Both the position numbers and the translations under genes were made by a program. DNA of 64,000 nucleotides. It comes from Candidatus Caccoplasma merdavium. GTDB taxonomy: Bacteria > Bacteroidota > Bacteroidia > Bacteroidales > UBA11471. The stretch is from the NCBI GenBank assembly GCA_018715595.1, contig DVLI01000019.1, positions 62,001 through 126,000 on the forward strand. Reading direction: 5' to 3'. Under the pieces are notes generated by a model, which searched no databases, had not been told where the DNA came from, and saw only the letters and a list, made by a program, of their open reading frames with translations. Of this stretch, positions 39,131-49,261 are shown one piece after another; within the stretch, counting starts at the first letter, position 1, and every line of letters begins with the position of its first letter.

Positions 39131-42100
39131 ATGGTACTTTTCTTTAAAACCCCCGAACAGCAAATTATCGCTGTTGATGTTACGCACGAATTATCGGCCC
39201 CGGAGGTCGAGAAGCTGAGTTGGCTTTTCGGTCGGGCACAGTTGCTTTCCGAGACTCGTCTCGACGGTTGGTTTGTCGGTCCCCGCAAAGAAATGATTAC
39301 CCCGTGGAGTACCAATGCCGTGGAAATCACCCAGAACATGGGCCTCGAAGGAATCCTCCGCATCGAGGAGTATTTCCCCGTTTCAAACGCACAGGCCGAG
39401 CACGACCCCATGTTGCAACGCATGTACGACGGCATCGACCAGAAAATATTCGAAATCAACAAGCAGCCCGATCCTATCGTTTACATCGACGACATCGTGG
39501 CCTATAACGCCCAGGAAGGGCTTGCATTGAGTGATGAAGAAGTGAAGTACCTCAACGACCTGAGCCACAAACTCGGCCGCAAGCTCACCGATAGCGAAGT
39601 TTTCGGCTTTTCGCAGGTCAATTCCGAACACTGTCGCCACAAAATCTTCAACGGCGTATTCATCATCGATGGAGAAGAAAAAGAAAGTTCGCTGTTCAAG
39701 TTGATAAAGAAAACCTCCGAGGAGAATCCCAACAACCTCGTGTCGGCCTATAAAGACAATGTGGCCTTCAACAAAGGCCCTGTCGTGGAGCAATTCGCCC
39801 CGGCCACCCAGGACAAGCCCGATTTCTTCGAGATAAAAGACATCGAAACCGTCATTTCCCTCAAAGCCGAGACCCATAACTTCCCCACTACCGTAGAGCC
39901 CTTCAACGGCGCAGCTACTGGTACCGGCGGAGAGATTCGCGACCGTCTCGGCGGAGGCAAAGCCAGCCTTCCCATTGCGGGAACGGCCGTCTATATGACC
40001 TCTTATCCCCGTACCGAAGAGGGCCGTGAATGGGAAAATGCCATGGCTCCCCGCAAATGGCTCTATCAAACGCCCGAACAGATTCTTATCAAAGCCTCGA
40101 ACGGAGCTTCCGATTTCGGAAACAAATTCGGCCAGCCGCTCATTTGCGGTTCGCTGCTCACCTTCGAACACGCTGAGAACTATAAGAAATTCGCCTACGA
40201 CAAAGTCATCATGTTGGCCGGTGGCGTAGGATTTGCCACCCTGCGCGACGCATTGAAAGGCGAAGCCGAACCCCAAGAAAAAGTGGTGGTCATGGGCGGT
40301 GACAACTACCGCATCGGAATGGGTGGCGGTGCCGTATCTTCGGTCGAGACCGGGCAGTATGCCAACGCCATCGAGCTCAATGCCGTGCAGCGTGCCAACC
40401 CCGAGATGCAAAAACGTGTCTCCAATGTCGTTCGGGCTTTGGCCGAGAGCGACGATAACCCCATCATCTCTATCCATGACCACGGAGCCGGCGGTCACCT
40501 CAATGCCCTCTCGGAGCTTGTCGAAACGACCGGCGGGAAAATCGACATGGCACAGTTGCCCATTGGCGACCCGACCCTTTCGGCCAAGGAAATCGTGGGC
40601 AACGAAAGTCAGGAACGCATGGGTATGCTCATTGCCGAGAAAGACATCGACCGTGTGCGTCGCATCGCCGACCGTGAACGTGCCCCGATGTATGTGGTGG
40701 GCGAGACCACGGGCGACCATCGTTTTGTCTTTGAACAGAAAGACGGTGTGCGTCCCATCGACCTCGAAATGGACGATATGTTCGGTAAGGCACCCCGTAC
40801 CGTCATGCACGACACGACCGTGGAAGAGACTTACGAAGATGTGACCTATAACGTGGCCGACATCTATCAATATGTAGAGCAGGTGCTGCAACTCGAAGCC
40901 GTCGCCTGCAAAGACTGGCTCACCAATAAAGTCGACCGTTCGGTAACCGGCAAGGTGGCCCGTCAGCAATGCCAGGGCGAGATACAGTTGCCGTTGAGCG
41001 ACTGCGGCGTCGTGGCGCTCGATTACCGCGGAAAAGCCGGTATCGCCACTTCGATAGGCCATGCCCCGCAAGCCGCCATGATCGACCCGGCTGCCGGTTC
41101 GGTATTATCGGTGGCCGAAGCTCTCACCAACATCGTGTGGGCTCCCTTGGCCGAGGGTCTCGACAGCGTATCGCTCAGTGCCAACTGGATGTGGCCCTGC
41201 AAGAACCCCGGCGAAGATGCACGCCTTTATAAGGCCGTGGAAGCATGTAGCCAGTTTGCCTGTGAGTTGGGCATCAACATACCTACCGGAAAAGACAGCC
41301 TCTCGATGACGCAGAAATATGGCGACGAGAAAGTCTATTCGCCCGGTACCGTCATCATCTCGGCCGGAGCCGAGGTGAGCGACGTGAAGAAAGTCGTTTC
41401 GCCCGTGTTGGTGCGCGATGCCCGCACGGCCGTTTACTATGTCGATTTCTCGTTCGACGCCCTTTCGTTGGGCGGTTCGGCCTTTGCCCAGTCTCTGGGT
41501 AAGATAGGCCGCCAGGCACCGACGGTGCGCGATACCGAATATTTTGCTTCGGCTTTCAACGCCATACAGGAACTCATTGCCAAGGACCTCGTGTTGGCCG
41601 GTCACGACATCTCGGCCGGCGGCATGATTACGGCTTTGCTCGAAATGAACTTCGGCAATACCGAAGGCGGCCTCGAAGTGAAACTCGACAAGATACCCGA
41701 GAAAGACCTTGTCAAGATTCTGTTCAGCGAAAATCCCGGTGTGCTCATTCAAGTCAAAGACCGCAAGGCCGTCGAGAAGATTCTCGAAGAAGCCGGCGTA
41801 GGATATGCCGTGATTGCCCACCCGTGCAGCGAACGCCATATCCTGGTGAGCAAGGACGGCGCCGAATATCTCTTCGGCATCGACCACCTGCGCGACGTGT
41901 GGTTCTCGACCTCGTATCTGCTCGACCGCAAGCAGAGCGGCGAAGAACAGGCCAAGGCTCGCTTCCTCAACTACAAGGAACAACCGCTGCGTTACCATTT
42001 CAATAAGGACTTCACCGGCAAGATGCAACAGTTTGGCATCTCGGCCGACCGTCGCACACCTTCGGGCGTGAAAGCGGCGATTATCCGTGAGAAAGGGGTG

Positions 42101-42820
42101 AATGGCGACCGTGAGATGGCCTACTCGCTCTATCTCGCCGGTTTCGATGTGAAAGATGTGCACATGACCGACCTTATCAGCGGCCGCGAAACCCTCGAAG
42201 ACGTGAACATGATTGTCTACTGCGGCGGATTCTCCAACTCCGATGTTCTCGGTTCGGCCAAGGGTTGGGCCGGCGGTTTCCTTTGGAACGAGAAGGCCAA
42301 GAAAGCCCTCGACAACTTCTATGCCCGTCCCGACACGCTCAGCCTCGGTATCTGCAACGGCTGCCAGCTCATGGTCGAGTTGGGATTGCTTACACCCGAC
42401 CACGAAGAGAAACCCCGCATGTTGCACAACGACTCGCACAAGTTCGAGTCGCAGTTTGTGGGTCTTACCATTCCGAAGAACAACTCTGTCATGTTCGGTT
42501 CCCTGTCGGGCAGCAAGTTGGGCATTTGGGTGGCTCACGGCGAAGGAAAGTTCAGCTTCCCCTATGACTTGGACAAATACAATGTGGTGGCCCAGTACAG
42601 CTACGATGCCTATCCGGCCAACCCCAACGGTTCGCCCAGTGCCGTGGCCGGTATTGCCTCGGCCGACGGTCGCCACCTGGCCATGATGCCCCACCTCGAA
42701 CGGGCCATCTTCCCGTGGCAGTGGGGATATTATCCCGGCAACCGCAAAGACGATGAAATCACCCCGTGGGTCGAAGCCTTTGTGAACGCCCGCAAATGGG
42801 TCGAAAACATTAAACGATAA
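39131..42820 (+). CDS. purL: Phosphoribosylformylglycinamidine synthase, single chain
   Basis: A 1229-residue protein, the long single-chain form found in Gammaproteobacteria and Bacteroidetes, in which synthetase and glutaminase are fused. Landmarks: ATP-binding KAETHNFPTTVEPFNGAATGTGGEIRD; HDHGAGGHLNALSELVE; GKDSLSMTQ; AGHDISAGG; and the C-terminal class I glutaminase with catalytic Cys in GICNGCQLMVELGLL and the terminal PHLERAIFPWQWG. Converts FGAR to FGAM in purine synthesis. The downstream PurF homologue follows after 24 bp. Confidence 0.95.
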   Translation: MVLFFKTPEQQIIAVDVTHELSAPEVEKLSWLFGRAQLLSETRLDGWFVGPRKEMITPWSTNAVEITQNMGLEGILRIEEYFPVSNAQAEHDPMLQRMYDGIDQKIFEINKQPDPIVYIDDIVAYNAQEGLALSDEEVKYLNDLSHKLGRKLTDSEVFGFSQVNSEHCRHKIFNGVFIIDGEEKESSLFKLIKKTSEENPNNLVSAYKDNVAFNKGPVVEQFAPATQDKPDFFEIKDIETVISLKAETHNFPTTVEPFNGAATGTGGEIRDRLGGGKASLPIAGTAVYMTSYPRTEEGREWENAMAPRKWLYQTPEQILIKASNGASDFGNKFGQPLICGSLLTFEHAENYKKFAYDKVIMLAGGVGFATLRDALKGEAEPQEKVVVMGGDNYRIGMGGGAVSSVETGQYANAIELNAVQRANPEMQKRVSNVVRALAESDDNPIISIHDHGAGGHLNALSELVETTGGKIDMAQLPIGDPTLSAKEIVGNESQERMGMLIAEKDIDRVRRIADRERAPMYVVGETTGDHRFVFEQKDGVRPIDLEMDDMFGKAPRTVMHDTTVEETYEDVTYNVADIYQYVEQVLQLEAVACKDWLTNKVDRSVTGKVARQQCQGEIQLPLSDCGVVALDYRGKAGIATSIGHAPQAAMIDPAAGSVLSVAEALTNIVWAPLAEGLDSVSLSANWMWPCKNPGEDARLYKAVEACSQFACELGINIPTGKDSLSMTQKYGDEKVYSPGTVIISAGAEVSDVKKVVSPVLVRDARTAVYYVDFSFDALSLGGSAFAQSLGKIGRQAPTVRDTEYFASAFNAIQELIAKDLVLAGHDISAGGMITALLEMNFGNTEGGLEVKLDKIPEKDLVKILFSENPGVLIQVKDRKAVEKILEEAGVGYAVIAHPCSERHILVSKDGAEYLFGIDHLRDVWFSTSYLLDRKQSGEEQAKARFLNYKEQPLRYHFNKDFTGKMQQFGISADRRTPSGVKAAIIREKGVNGDREMAYSLYLAGFDVKDVHMTDLISGRETLEDVNMIVYCGGFSNSDVLGSAKGWAGGFLWNEKAKKALDNFYARPDTLSLGICNGCQLMVELGLLTPDHEEKPRMLHNDSHKFESQFVGLTIPKNNSVMFGSLSGSKLGIWVAHGEGKFSFPYDLDKYNVVAQYSYDAYPANPNGSPSAVAGIASADGRHLAMMPHLERAIFPWQWGYYPGNRKDDEITPWVEAFVNARKWVENIKR

Positions 42821-42844
42821 CCTCAAACCTTAATCCTGACAAGT

Positions 42845-44248
42845 ATGGGCGGTTTTTTTGGAACCATAAAAAAAACAAACTGCGTAGCCGATCTTTACTA
42901 CGGTATCGACTATAATTCTCACTTGGGAACCAAACGCGGTGGAATGGTGACCTTTGACAAAGGCTATTTCACCCGTTCGATTCACAATATCGAAAGTTCT
43001 TATTTCAGAACCAAATTCGAAGCCGATTTGCCTACCTTTTCGGGCAATTCGGGTATCGGTATCATCAGCGACACCGATGCACAACCTATCATATTCAGTT
43101 GCCACCTCGGCAAATTTGCCATCGTCACCGTGGCAAAGGTCAACAATCTGCCCGACCTCGAAAAAGAGCTCCTCGACAAGGGGCACCACTTTTGCGAGCA
43201 CAGCAACGGCATAACCAACCAGACCGAGTTGATAGGAACCCTCATTTCCGAAGGTAAAGATTATGTCGACGGTATCGAGAATGTGCAGAACAAACTCAAA
43301 GGTTCCTGCTCGATGCTTCTCCTTACCGAGAACGGCATCATTGCCGCACGCGACAAGTATGGCCGCACCCCTATACTTATAGGCAAGGGCGCAGAAGGAT
43401 ATGCCGTCTCGTCGGAGACGTGCAGTTTCCCCAACCTGGGTTATGAGACATGTTACAACGTGGGTCCCGGTGAGGTCGTGCAGGTTACGGCCGATGGCTT
43501 TACCCAACTTCGCAAGCCCAACAAGAAGATGCAGATATGCTCGTTCCTGTGGGTCTACTATGGCTATCCCGTGTGTGAATACGAAGGTAAAAATGTCGAC
43601 CACATGCGTTTTGAGTGCGGCCGTGAAATGGGCGAGAAAGACTCGGTCGAAGCCGATTTCGTCTCGGCCATTCCCGACTCGGGTATCGGTATGGCATTAG
43701 GATATGCCGAGGGGAAAAACATTCCATACAAGCGGGGTATTGTGAAGTACACCCCGACCTGGCCCCGTAGTTTTACCCCGCCCACACAGGAGTTGCGCGA
43801 GTTGGTGGCCAAGATGAAACTCATTCCCAATCCCGACCTCATCAACGGTAAACGTGTGGTTTTTTGCGACGACTCCATCGTGCGAGGTACCCAATTGCGC
43901 GACAATGTGTGCGATCTTTTCCGTTGCGGAGCCAAGGAAGTGCACATGCGCATTAGCTGCCCGCCGTTGATATATCCGTGCCGTTTTGTCAATTTCACGG
44001 CTTCGAAGTCGGAGCTTGAACTGATAACCCGCCGCATCATTCAACAGTTCGAAGGAGACCATACCAAGAATCTCGAAGCCTATGCCAAGACCGGTTCGCC
44101 CGAGTATGAACGCATGGTCGAGGAAATTCGCCGGCAGTTGAAGATAACTTCGCTCAAATTCAACCCCCTCGAAACGATGGTCAAGGCCATCGGCCTGCCC
44201 AAGGATTGCATCTGCACACACTGTTTCGACGGTACGAGCTACGAGTAG
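42845..44248 (+). CDS. Amidophosphoribosyltransferase homologue without the N-terminal catalytic Cys
   Basis: A 467-residue protein with both PurF domains. The phosphoribosyltransferase half has the PRPP-binding KRVVFCDDSIVRGTQLRDNV, an excellent match. The N-terminal Ntn-type glutaminase half lacks the expected MCGI start: it reads MGGFFGTIKKTNCVADLYYGIDYNSHLG, so position 2 is Gly, not the nucleophilic Cys; the closest Cys is at about residue 13. The same start is known from many Bacteroidales homologues. It may use free ammonia, take ammonia from another subunit, or have another role. Its link with purL supports purine metabolism. Confidence 0.8.
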   Translation: MGGFFGTIKKTNCVADLYYGIDYNSHLGTKRGGMVTFDKGYFTRSIHNIESSYFRTKFEADLPTFSGNSGIGIISDTDAQPIIFSCHLGKFAIVTVAKVNNLPDLEKELLDKGHHFCEHSNGITNQTELIGTLISEGKDYVDGIENVQNKLKGSCSMLLLTENGIIAARDKYGRTPILIGKGAEGYAVSSETCSFPNLGYETCYNVGPGEVVQVTADGFTQLRKPNKKMQICSFLWVYYGYPVCEYEGKNVDHMRFECGREMGEKDSVEADFVSAIPDSGIGMALGYAEGKNIPYKRGIVKYTPTWPRSFTPPTQELRELVAKMKLIPNPDLINGKRVVFCDDSIVRGTQLRDNVCDLFRCGAKEVHMRISCPPLIYPCRFVNFTASKSELELITRRIIQQFEGDHTKNLEAYAKTGSPEYERMVEEIRRQLKITSLKFNPLETMVKAIGLPKDCICTHCFDGTSYE

Positions 44249-44264
44249 ACAATATCGTTATGAA

Positions 44265-44294
44265 GAGCGGGCGGCAAAATTTTGCCGCCCGCTC
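44265..44294. terminator. Terminator of the purL operon
   Basis: A perfect 15 bp palindromic stem made of GAGCGGGCGGCAAAA and its complement, followed by a short T-containing tail. Strong in both orientations. Confidence 0.8.
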
Positions 44295-44362
44295 TCGTTA
44301 TTATATCAGAAGTTTTGCTATATTTGCTATCAACATAACCGCATTTCAATAAGATTTTTGCC

Positions 44363-44968
44363 ATGAAACGATTTCCGCTTATCTTCCGTTGTCTTTGCCT
44401 TTCCATGATGTTCTTTGCCTTTTCGTTTTCTGTCGGGACTACGAATACGGCCACGGCATCTCCGGCCGTATTGACTCAGATTTCGCCATATCTCAAACAA
44501 AAAATACAAGGTTACCTCGATAAGGCGTGGAAATGCTATCTCGAAAAGAATTACGACGAGGCATTGCTGTGGTGGCGCAAGGCGGCCAAGCACAATGTCG
44601 CCGCCGCCCAATACAACATCGGCCTCTGCTACGAGCGGGGTACCGGTGTGAAGGCCGATATGAAAACGGCCGTCGAATGGTATAAAAAAGCGGCCGACCA
44701 GAATATGCCCGGCGCCCAATACAATTTGGGCTATTGTTATGCCGAGGGCAAGGGGGTGAAGCAAGATTATGAGAAAGCTTTTGAGTGGTGGCGTGCAGCT
44801 GCCGGTCTGGGTCTGCCCGAAGCCCAATATAGCGTCGGGTGGTGCTATTTCGAAGGTCGGGGCGTGAAGCAGGACTATGAAGAGGCTCTCAAATGGTACC
44901 GTTTGGCTGCCGAGAAAGGAAATGGCGACGCCATAGCCGCCCTTTCTGAGTTGGGTGAAGAAATATGA
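44363..44968 (+). CDS. Secreted Sel1-repeat protein
   Basis: A 201-residue protein with a signal peptide (MKRFPLIFRCLCLSMMFFAFSFSVG) and about four Sel1-type repeats (e.g., AAAQYNIGLCYERGTGVKADMKTAVEWYKKAADQ and AQYNLGYCYAEGKGVKQDYEKAFEW). Sel1 repeats form alpha-solenoids for protein binding. It is directly upstream of a much longer Sel1 protein, 33 bp away, so they are probably co-expressed. Confidence 0.8.
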   Translation: MKRFPLIFRCLCLSMMFFAFSFSVGTTNTATASPAVLTQISPYLKQKIQGYLDKAWKCYLEKNYDEALLWWRKAAKHNVAAAQYNIGLCYERGTGVKADMKTAVEWYKKAADQNMPGAQYNLGYCYAEGKGVKQDYEKAFEWWRAAAGLGLPEAQYSVGWCYFEGRGVKQDYEEALKWYRLAAEKGNGDAIAALSELGEEI

Positions 44969-45001
44969 TGCTTATTTGATTGAGAAATAAATAGTAAGGC
45001 C

Positions 45002-47116
45002 ATGTTGCACAAGTTGTCGAAATACCTGGTAGGGATAGGTACATTTCTTTTTGTTGCGATGTTCCCTGTCGGGGAATTGTACGCCCAGTACAATCTGGAA
45101 ACCATCACAAACAAAGAGCTCTTTGCCTATCCCCCCAAGTCGACATTGCGGGCAACACGCTGGTTGCGCAAGGCCGATAAGTTCAAGGCCGAGGGAAACG
45201 TCGAGAAAGCCGTGCTGTATTATACCAAGGCGGCCGAGAAGGGCGACGCCCGGGCACAGTTCATTATGAGCCTATGTTACAACGATGGCTATGGCGTCGA
45301 TCCCGACGAGGAACGTTCGATGTATTGGCTCAACCTCTCATTGGAACAAGAATATGCCTTGGCTCAGAATTTTAGGGGTGTGGTATATACCTATCATAAA
45401 GAAAACTCCGATTACAAGAAAGCGTTGGCCTATTACAAAAAAGCCGCTCTCCAAGGATACAGTGAAGCCCAGTACAATGTGGGCTGGTGTTATTTCAACG
45501 GCTACGGCGTGGAGGCCGACCAGGAAGAGGCCATGCGTTGGATAAGAATGGCGGCCGAGCAGGAATATGCTTTGGCCCTGGACGCCATGTGGCAGGGTTA
45601 TTATTTCGGTACGAAAGGCTTGCCTCGTGATTATAAGCAGGCTGCCGATTGGATGGAAAAAGCGATAGCCAAGGGAGAGCAGATGCCGCAGTTCTATCTG
45701 GCAACGTTGTATCTCGAAGGCAAGGGAGTAGAAGCCGATACGGTAAAGGCGTTGTCGCTCTTTACGCAATCGGCCGAGGAGGGATATATGTGGTCGCAAA
45801 ACATGTTGGGTAGCCTTTATGAGGTGGGCATCGGTGTGCCCGCCGACAGTGCCGCTGCTTATGCCTGGTATAAAAAGGCGGCCGAACAGGGTCTTTCCGA
45901 TGCGCAAAATAATGTGGGCCGTTGTTACCGCATAGGCATCGGGGTGGAAGAGACCCCGGCTTTGGCCGTGGAGTGGTATCAGCGAGCTTCTAAGAATGGC
46001 AATGTATATGCCATGAGCAACTTGGGGTGGTGCTATGAACAGGGTTATGGCATCGACAAAAATCACGCATACGCCTTTCGGTATTACAAGGAGGCTGCCG
46101 ACCACCATTATGCCGAAGCTTATCTTGGCATGGGCCGACTTTATTGGAAAGGGATTGGCGTGAAGCGGGATTATACCGAAGCCGGCATTTGCCTCCATCG
46201 GGCCGCGGGTGCGGGCGTGACGGCCGCTTATGAGGAACTGGGGCGTTTTTATGAGAGCGACAGTACCGGATTCCGTAACGACAAGGAATCTTTCGACTGG
46301 TATATGTTGGCGGCGGACAAGGGTTCGTCTTATGCCACTTGGCGGTTGGGCCGTTTCTATCAGTTGGGTCGTGGCGTGGAGCAGGACTATGGCAAGGCCA
46401 TCGAATATTTGAGCCGGGCGAGTCATACAAGAAAAACGGCGCTGGTGAATTTGGGCGACTGTTATAAAGAGACCGAAGCCTACGACCGGGCTTTCGACTG
46501 TTATGAGAGGGCTTATGAACAAGGTCAGGAAAATGCGGCTTGTTGCATAGCAATAATGTATGAGAAGGGCTTGGGGGTGGCTGTCGATAATGACGAGGCC
46601 ATGAAGTGGTACACGCTCGGGGCCGAGGCGGGAGACCGCTACGCCCAATATCTTTTGGGGCGGCGTTACCTCATGGGCGACATTGTGCCGGCCGACACCT
46701 TACGGGCGATAGAGTGGCTTTCCCGCTCGGGCAATAATGGCTATGCGCCGGCTTGGTGTCAATTAGGGGTGAGCTATATGACCGGAAAATATCTGCCGCG
46801 TAACTACCAAAAAGCTTTTGCCTGTTATTATCGGGCTGCCCAGATGGGAGACGATTATTCCGCCTTTGCATTGGGCGAGTGTTACCGGAAGGGGCGTGGT
46901 TGTGAACAGAACGATACCTTGGCCTATCAGTGGTTCTGCCGGGCAGCGGAACATGACGATGAGTTGGCTCAAAAGAAACTGGGCGACTGCTATTTTTACG
47001 GCTGGGGAGTGGAAAAGAATCTCGACGAAGCCATAAAGTATTATAGAATGGCTTCGGACAAGGGGGTCACCTCGGCTCGGAAAATGTTGAAGAAAATAGA
47101 AAAGAAGAAACGCTGA
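45002..47116 (+). CDS. Long secreted Sel1-repeat protein
   Basis: A 704-residue protein with a signal peptide (MLHKLSKYLVGIGTFLFVAMFP) followed by about 17 tandem Sel1 repeats of ~36 residues, each with the YxLGxxYxxGxGVxxDxxxAxxWYxxAA pattern (e.g., AQYNVGWCYFNGYGVEADQEEAMRW; AQNNVGRCYRIGIGVEETPALAVEW). The solenoid fills the whole mature protein; no enzymatic domain is seen. Likely a scaffold in the periplasm or on the surface. A GC-rich hairpin follows at 47135-47158. Confidence 0.82.
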   Translation: MLHKLSKYLVGIGTFLFVAMFPVGELYAQYNLETITNKELFAYPPKSTLRATRWLRKADKFKAEGNVEKAVLYYTKAAEKGDARAQFIMSLCYNDGYGVDPDEERSMYWLNLSLEQEYALAQNFRGVVYTYHKENSDYKKALAYYKKAALQGYSEAQYNVGWCYFNGYGVEADQEEAMRWIRMAAEQEYALALDAMWQGYYFGTKGLPRDYKQAADWMEKAIAKGEQMPQFYLATLYLEGKGVEADTVKALSLFTQSAEEGYMWSQNMLGSLYEVGIGVPADSAAAYAWYKKAAEQGLSDAQNNVGRCYRIGIGVEETPALAVEWYQRASKNGNVYAMSNLGWCYEQGYGIDKNHAYAFRYYKEAADHHYAEAYLGMGRLYWKGIGVKRDYTEAGICLHRAAGAGVTAAYEELGRFYESDSTGFRNDKESFDWYMLAADKGSSYATWRLGRFYQLGRGVEQDYGKAIEYLSRASHTRKTALVNLGDCYKETEAYDRAFDCYERAYEQGQENAACCIAIMYEKGLGVAVDNDEAMKWYTLGAEAGDRYAQYLLGRRYLMGDIVPADTLRAIEWLSRSGNNGYAPAWCQLGVSYMTGKYLPRNYQKAFACYYRAAQMGDDYSAFALGECYRKGRGCEQNDTLAYQWFCRAAEHDDELAQKKLGDCYFYGWGVEKNLDEAIKYYRMASDKGVTSARKMLKKIEKKKR

Positions 47117-47413
47117 CCGATATAAAAACGGCTTTCCCGCCTCGAAAAGAACGGGCGGGAGGGAGGTCGGTTCAGAAAATAGCCGGTAGGCTCATCCGTC
47201 GTGTTTGCTTGTCGTTTCAGACGGTGAATGGGCTGGTTTGTGGCTTTTTGCTAAATCAATACGCTTGTTTTTGTGGTTTTGATAGCTGTAATCGGCTTGT
47301 CTTACGGTATTCTTTTATACATAATTGGCAAAATGATAAAAATAATTCCGATTTTTCTTGCGTGTCTCGTAGAATTTTGTATTTTTGTTGTATGAAAATA
47401 ACCTTTAAAATCT
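47117..47413. other. 297 bp intergenic region before gdhA
   Basis: Contains the hairpin 47135-47158 (CCCGCC / GGGCGGG, without a clean U-tract) and an AT-rich stretch with a -7 box. No ORF seen. Confidence 0.5.
47358..47387 (+). promoter_or_regulatory. Promoter of gdhA
   Basis: TTG (47358-47360), 19 nt spacer, TATTTTTG (47380-47387). The start codon is 27 bp downstream. Confidence 0.55.
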
Positions 47414-48754
47414 ATGGCTATGAACATTCAGGCGATTATGAATAACCTTTCGGCCAAGCATCCGGGCGAATCGGAGTATTTGCAGGCCGTACACGAAGTA
47501 TTGCTTTCGATAGAAGACATTTACAATCAGCACCCCGAGTTCGAAAAGGCCAAGCTCATCGAGCGTATGGTCGAGCCCGACCGTATTTTCACCTTCAAGG
47601 TGCCTTGGGTCGACGACAAGGGCGAGGTGCAGGTAAACCTCGGTTACCGGGTGCAGTTCAACAACGCCATTGGCCCGTACAAGGGTGGAATACGTTTCCA
47701 TGCTTCGGTCAACCTCTCCATCTTGAAATTCCTCGGTTTTGAACAGACGTTCAAAAATGCCCTTACCACATTGCCCATGGGCGGTGGAAAAGGCGGTTCC
47801 GATTTCAGCCCGCGCGGAAAATCCGATGCCGAAATCATGCGCTTCTGCCAGGCGTTCATGTTGGAATTGTGGCGTCACCTCGGGCCCGACACCGATGTGC
47901 CGGCCGGTGACATCGGCGTAGGCGGCCGCGAAGTAGGCTATATGTTTGGCATGTATAAGAAATTGGCTCGTGAGCACACCGGAACGTTCACCGGCAAAGG
48001 TCTCGAATTTGGCGGTTCGCTCATTCGTCCCGAGGCAACGGGATTCGGCGGCCTCTATTTCGTGAAACAGATGTTGGAGACCAAAGGTCTCAGTTTGCAG
48101 GGAAAGACCATTGCGGTCAGCGGATTCGGAAATGTGGCTTGGGGTGCCGTCACCAAGGCTACCCAACTCGGAGCCAAAGTGGTTACCTTGTCGGGCCCCG
48201 ACGGATATGTCTATGACCCCGACGGAGTGAGCGGTGAGAAAATCGATTATATGCTCGAACTGCGTGCTTCGGGCAACGATATTGTCGCTCCCTATGCCGA
48301 GAAGTTTGGGGTGCAGTTCTTCCCTGACCGTCGTCCGTGGGAACAGAAGGTCGACATCGCCCTGCCTTGTGCCACGCAGAACGAGCTCGATGCCGACGAT
48401 GCCCGTCGCCTCATCGACAATGGCGTGATCTGTGTCGGTGAAATTTCGAACATGGGTTGCCGTCCCGAAGCCATCGACCTCTTCATTCAGAACCATATCA
48501 TGTATGGACCCGGTAAGGCGGTCAATGCCGGCGGTGTAGCTACCTCGGGTCTCGAAATGACGCAGAACGCCATGCACATCAGTTGGAGTGCCGAAGAGGT
48601 CGACAACCGTCTGCACGACATCATGCGCGACATACATGCCCAATGTGTGAAATACGGTACCGAACCCGATGGATATATCAACTATATGAAGGGCGCAAAT
48701 ATCGCCGGATTTATGAAAGTGGCCAAAGCCATGTTGGCACAAGGTATTTTGTAG
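47414..48754 (+). CDS. gdhA: NADP-type glutamate dehydrogenase
   Basis: A 446-residue protein, the size of hexameric NADP-dependent enzymes. Conserved segments: KGGIRFHASVNLSILKFLGFEQTFKNAL, GGGKGGSDFSPRGKSD with the catalytic Lys, DTDVPAGDIGVGGREVGYMFG, the Rossmann GFGNVAWGAV, and the C-terminal GPGKAVNAGGVATSGLEMTQNA. It assimilates ammonia, converting 2-oxoglutarate to glutamate, which Bacteroidales use heavily. Nearby Met codons (47420) could also start it. Confidence 0.94.
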   Translation: MAMNIQAIMNNLSAKHPGESEYLQAVHEVLLSIEDIYNQHPEFEKAKLIERMVEPDRIFTFKVPWVDDKGEVQVNLGYRVQFNNAIGPYKGGIRFHASVNLSILKFLGFEQTFKNALTTLPMGGGKGGSDFSPRGKSDAEIMRFCQAFMLELWRHLGPDTDVPAGDIGVGGREVGYMFGMYKKLAREHTGTFTGKGLEFGGSLIRPEATGFGGLYFVKQMLETKGLSLQGKTIAVSGFGNVAWGAVTKATQLGAKVVTLSGPDGYVYDPDGVSGEKIDYMLELRASGNDIVAPYAEKFGVQFFPDRRPWEQKVDIALPCATQNELDADDARRLIDNGVICVGEISNMGCRPEAIDLFIQNHIMYGPGKAVNAGGVATSGLEMTQNAMHISWSAEEVDNRLHDIMRDIHAQCVKYGTEPDGYINYMKGANIAGFMKVAKAMLAQGIL

Positions 48755-48783
48755 GTTACACAGCAGACCGTTTTTTCGGGCAG

Positions 48784-48816
48784 CCCCGCAGGAAGATTTT
48801 ACCCCCTCCTGCGGGG
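48784..48816 (+). terminator. Terminator of gdhA
   Basis: 10 bp stem (48784-48793 / 48807-48816) followed by TTTGTT. Confidence 0.75.
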
Positions 48817-48865
48817 TTTGTTCTATTTGAAGAGCTCGAATAAAAATTCCTTTCCGAAAAGATTT

Positions 48866-49240
48866 TTATTCTCCTCGGGAAGAGTCGAGATGGTAATTGG
48901 TCGTAATCCAATTCACCAATTCTGTCAACAAGGGTATAAAACTTTTCCCTTTTTGTGACAGTTCATACTCAACTCTTGGGGGAATTTCAGGAAAGACCTG
49001 TCGATTTATCAAATCGTCTTTTTCAAGAATCCGTAATGTAACGGTGAGCATTCGTTGCGAAATGTCGTCCAAGCTTCGTTGTATGTCCGAGAATCGCATT
49101 TTCCCATTGGCATTCAGAGAGATGAGTATCAGTACCGACCATTTGCTTCCGATGTGAGACAAGATGTCGCGCACAGGACATATTCCATCGTGATAAAAAG
49201 TTTTCATATTTTTAACATTTTGCATTGTCCTAATTTCCAA
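48866..49240 (-). CDS. HxlR-family winged-helix regulator
   Basis: A 124-residue protein; starts at 49225 or 49207 are also possible since Met recurs and the conserved part begins later. HxlR signature: CPVRDILSHIGSKWSVLILISLNANGKMRFSDIQRSLDDISQRMLTVTLRILEKDDLINRQVFPEIPPRVEYELSQKGKSF (split here over the reading frame). These regulators control divergently placed redox or detoxification genes. The DJ-1-like gene is divergent and 133 bp away. Cys in the CPV motif could sense oxidants or electrophiles. Confidence 0.85.
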   Translation of the reverse strand: MEIRTMQNVKNMKTFYHDGICPVRDILSHIGSKWSVLILISLNANGKMRFSDIQRSLDDISQRMLTVTLRILEKDDLINRQVFPEIPPRVEYELSQKGKSFIPLLTELVNWITTNYHLDSSRGE

Positions 49241-49245
49241 TAAAG

Positions 49246-49261
49246 GTTACTTGTTTGTAAC
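49246..49261. promoter_or_regulatory. Inverted repeat GTTAC-N6-GTAAC, candidate HxlR operator
   Basis: In the 133 bp divergent region. A minus-strand -7 box TATCTTTG (49327-49320) for the regulator lies nearby. An AGTAACTA copy at about 49345 repeats one half-site. Confidence 0.45.
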
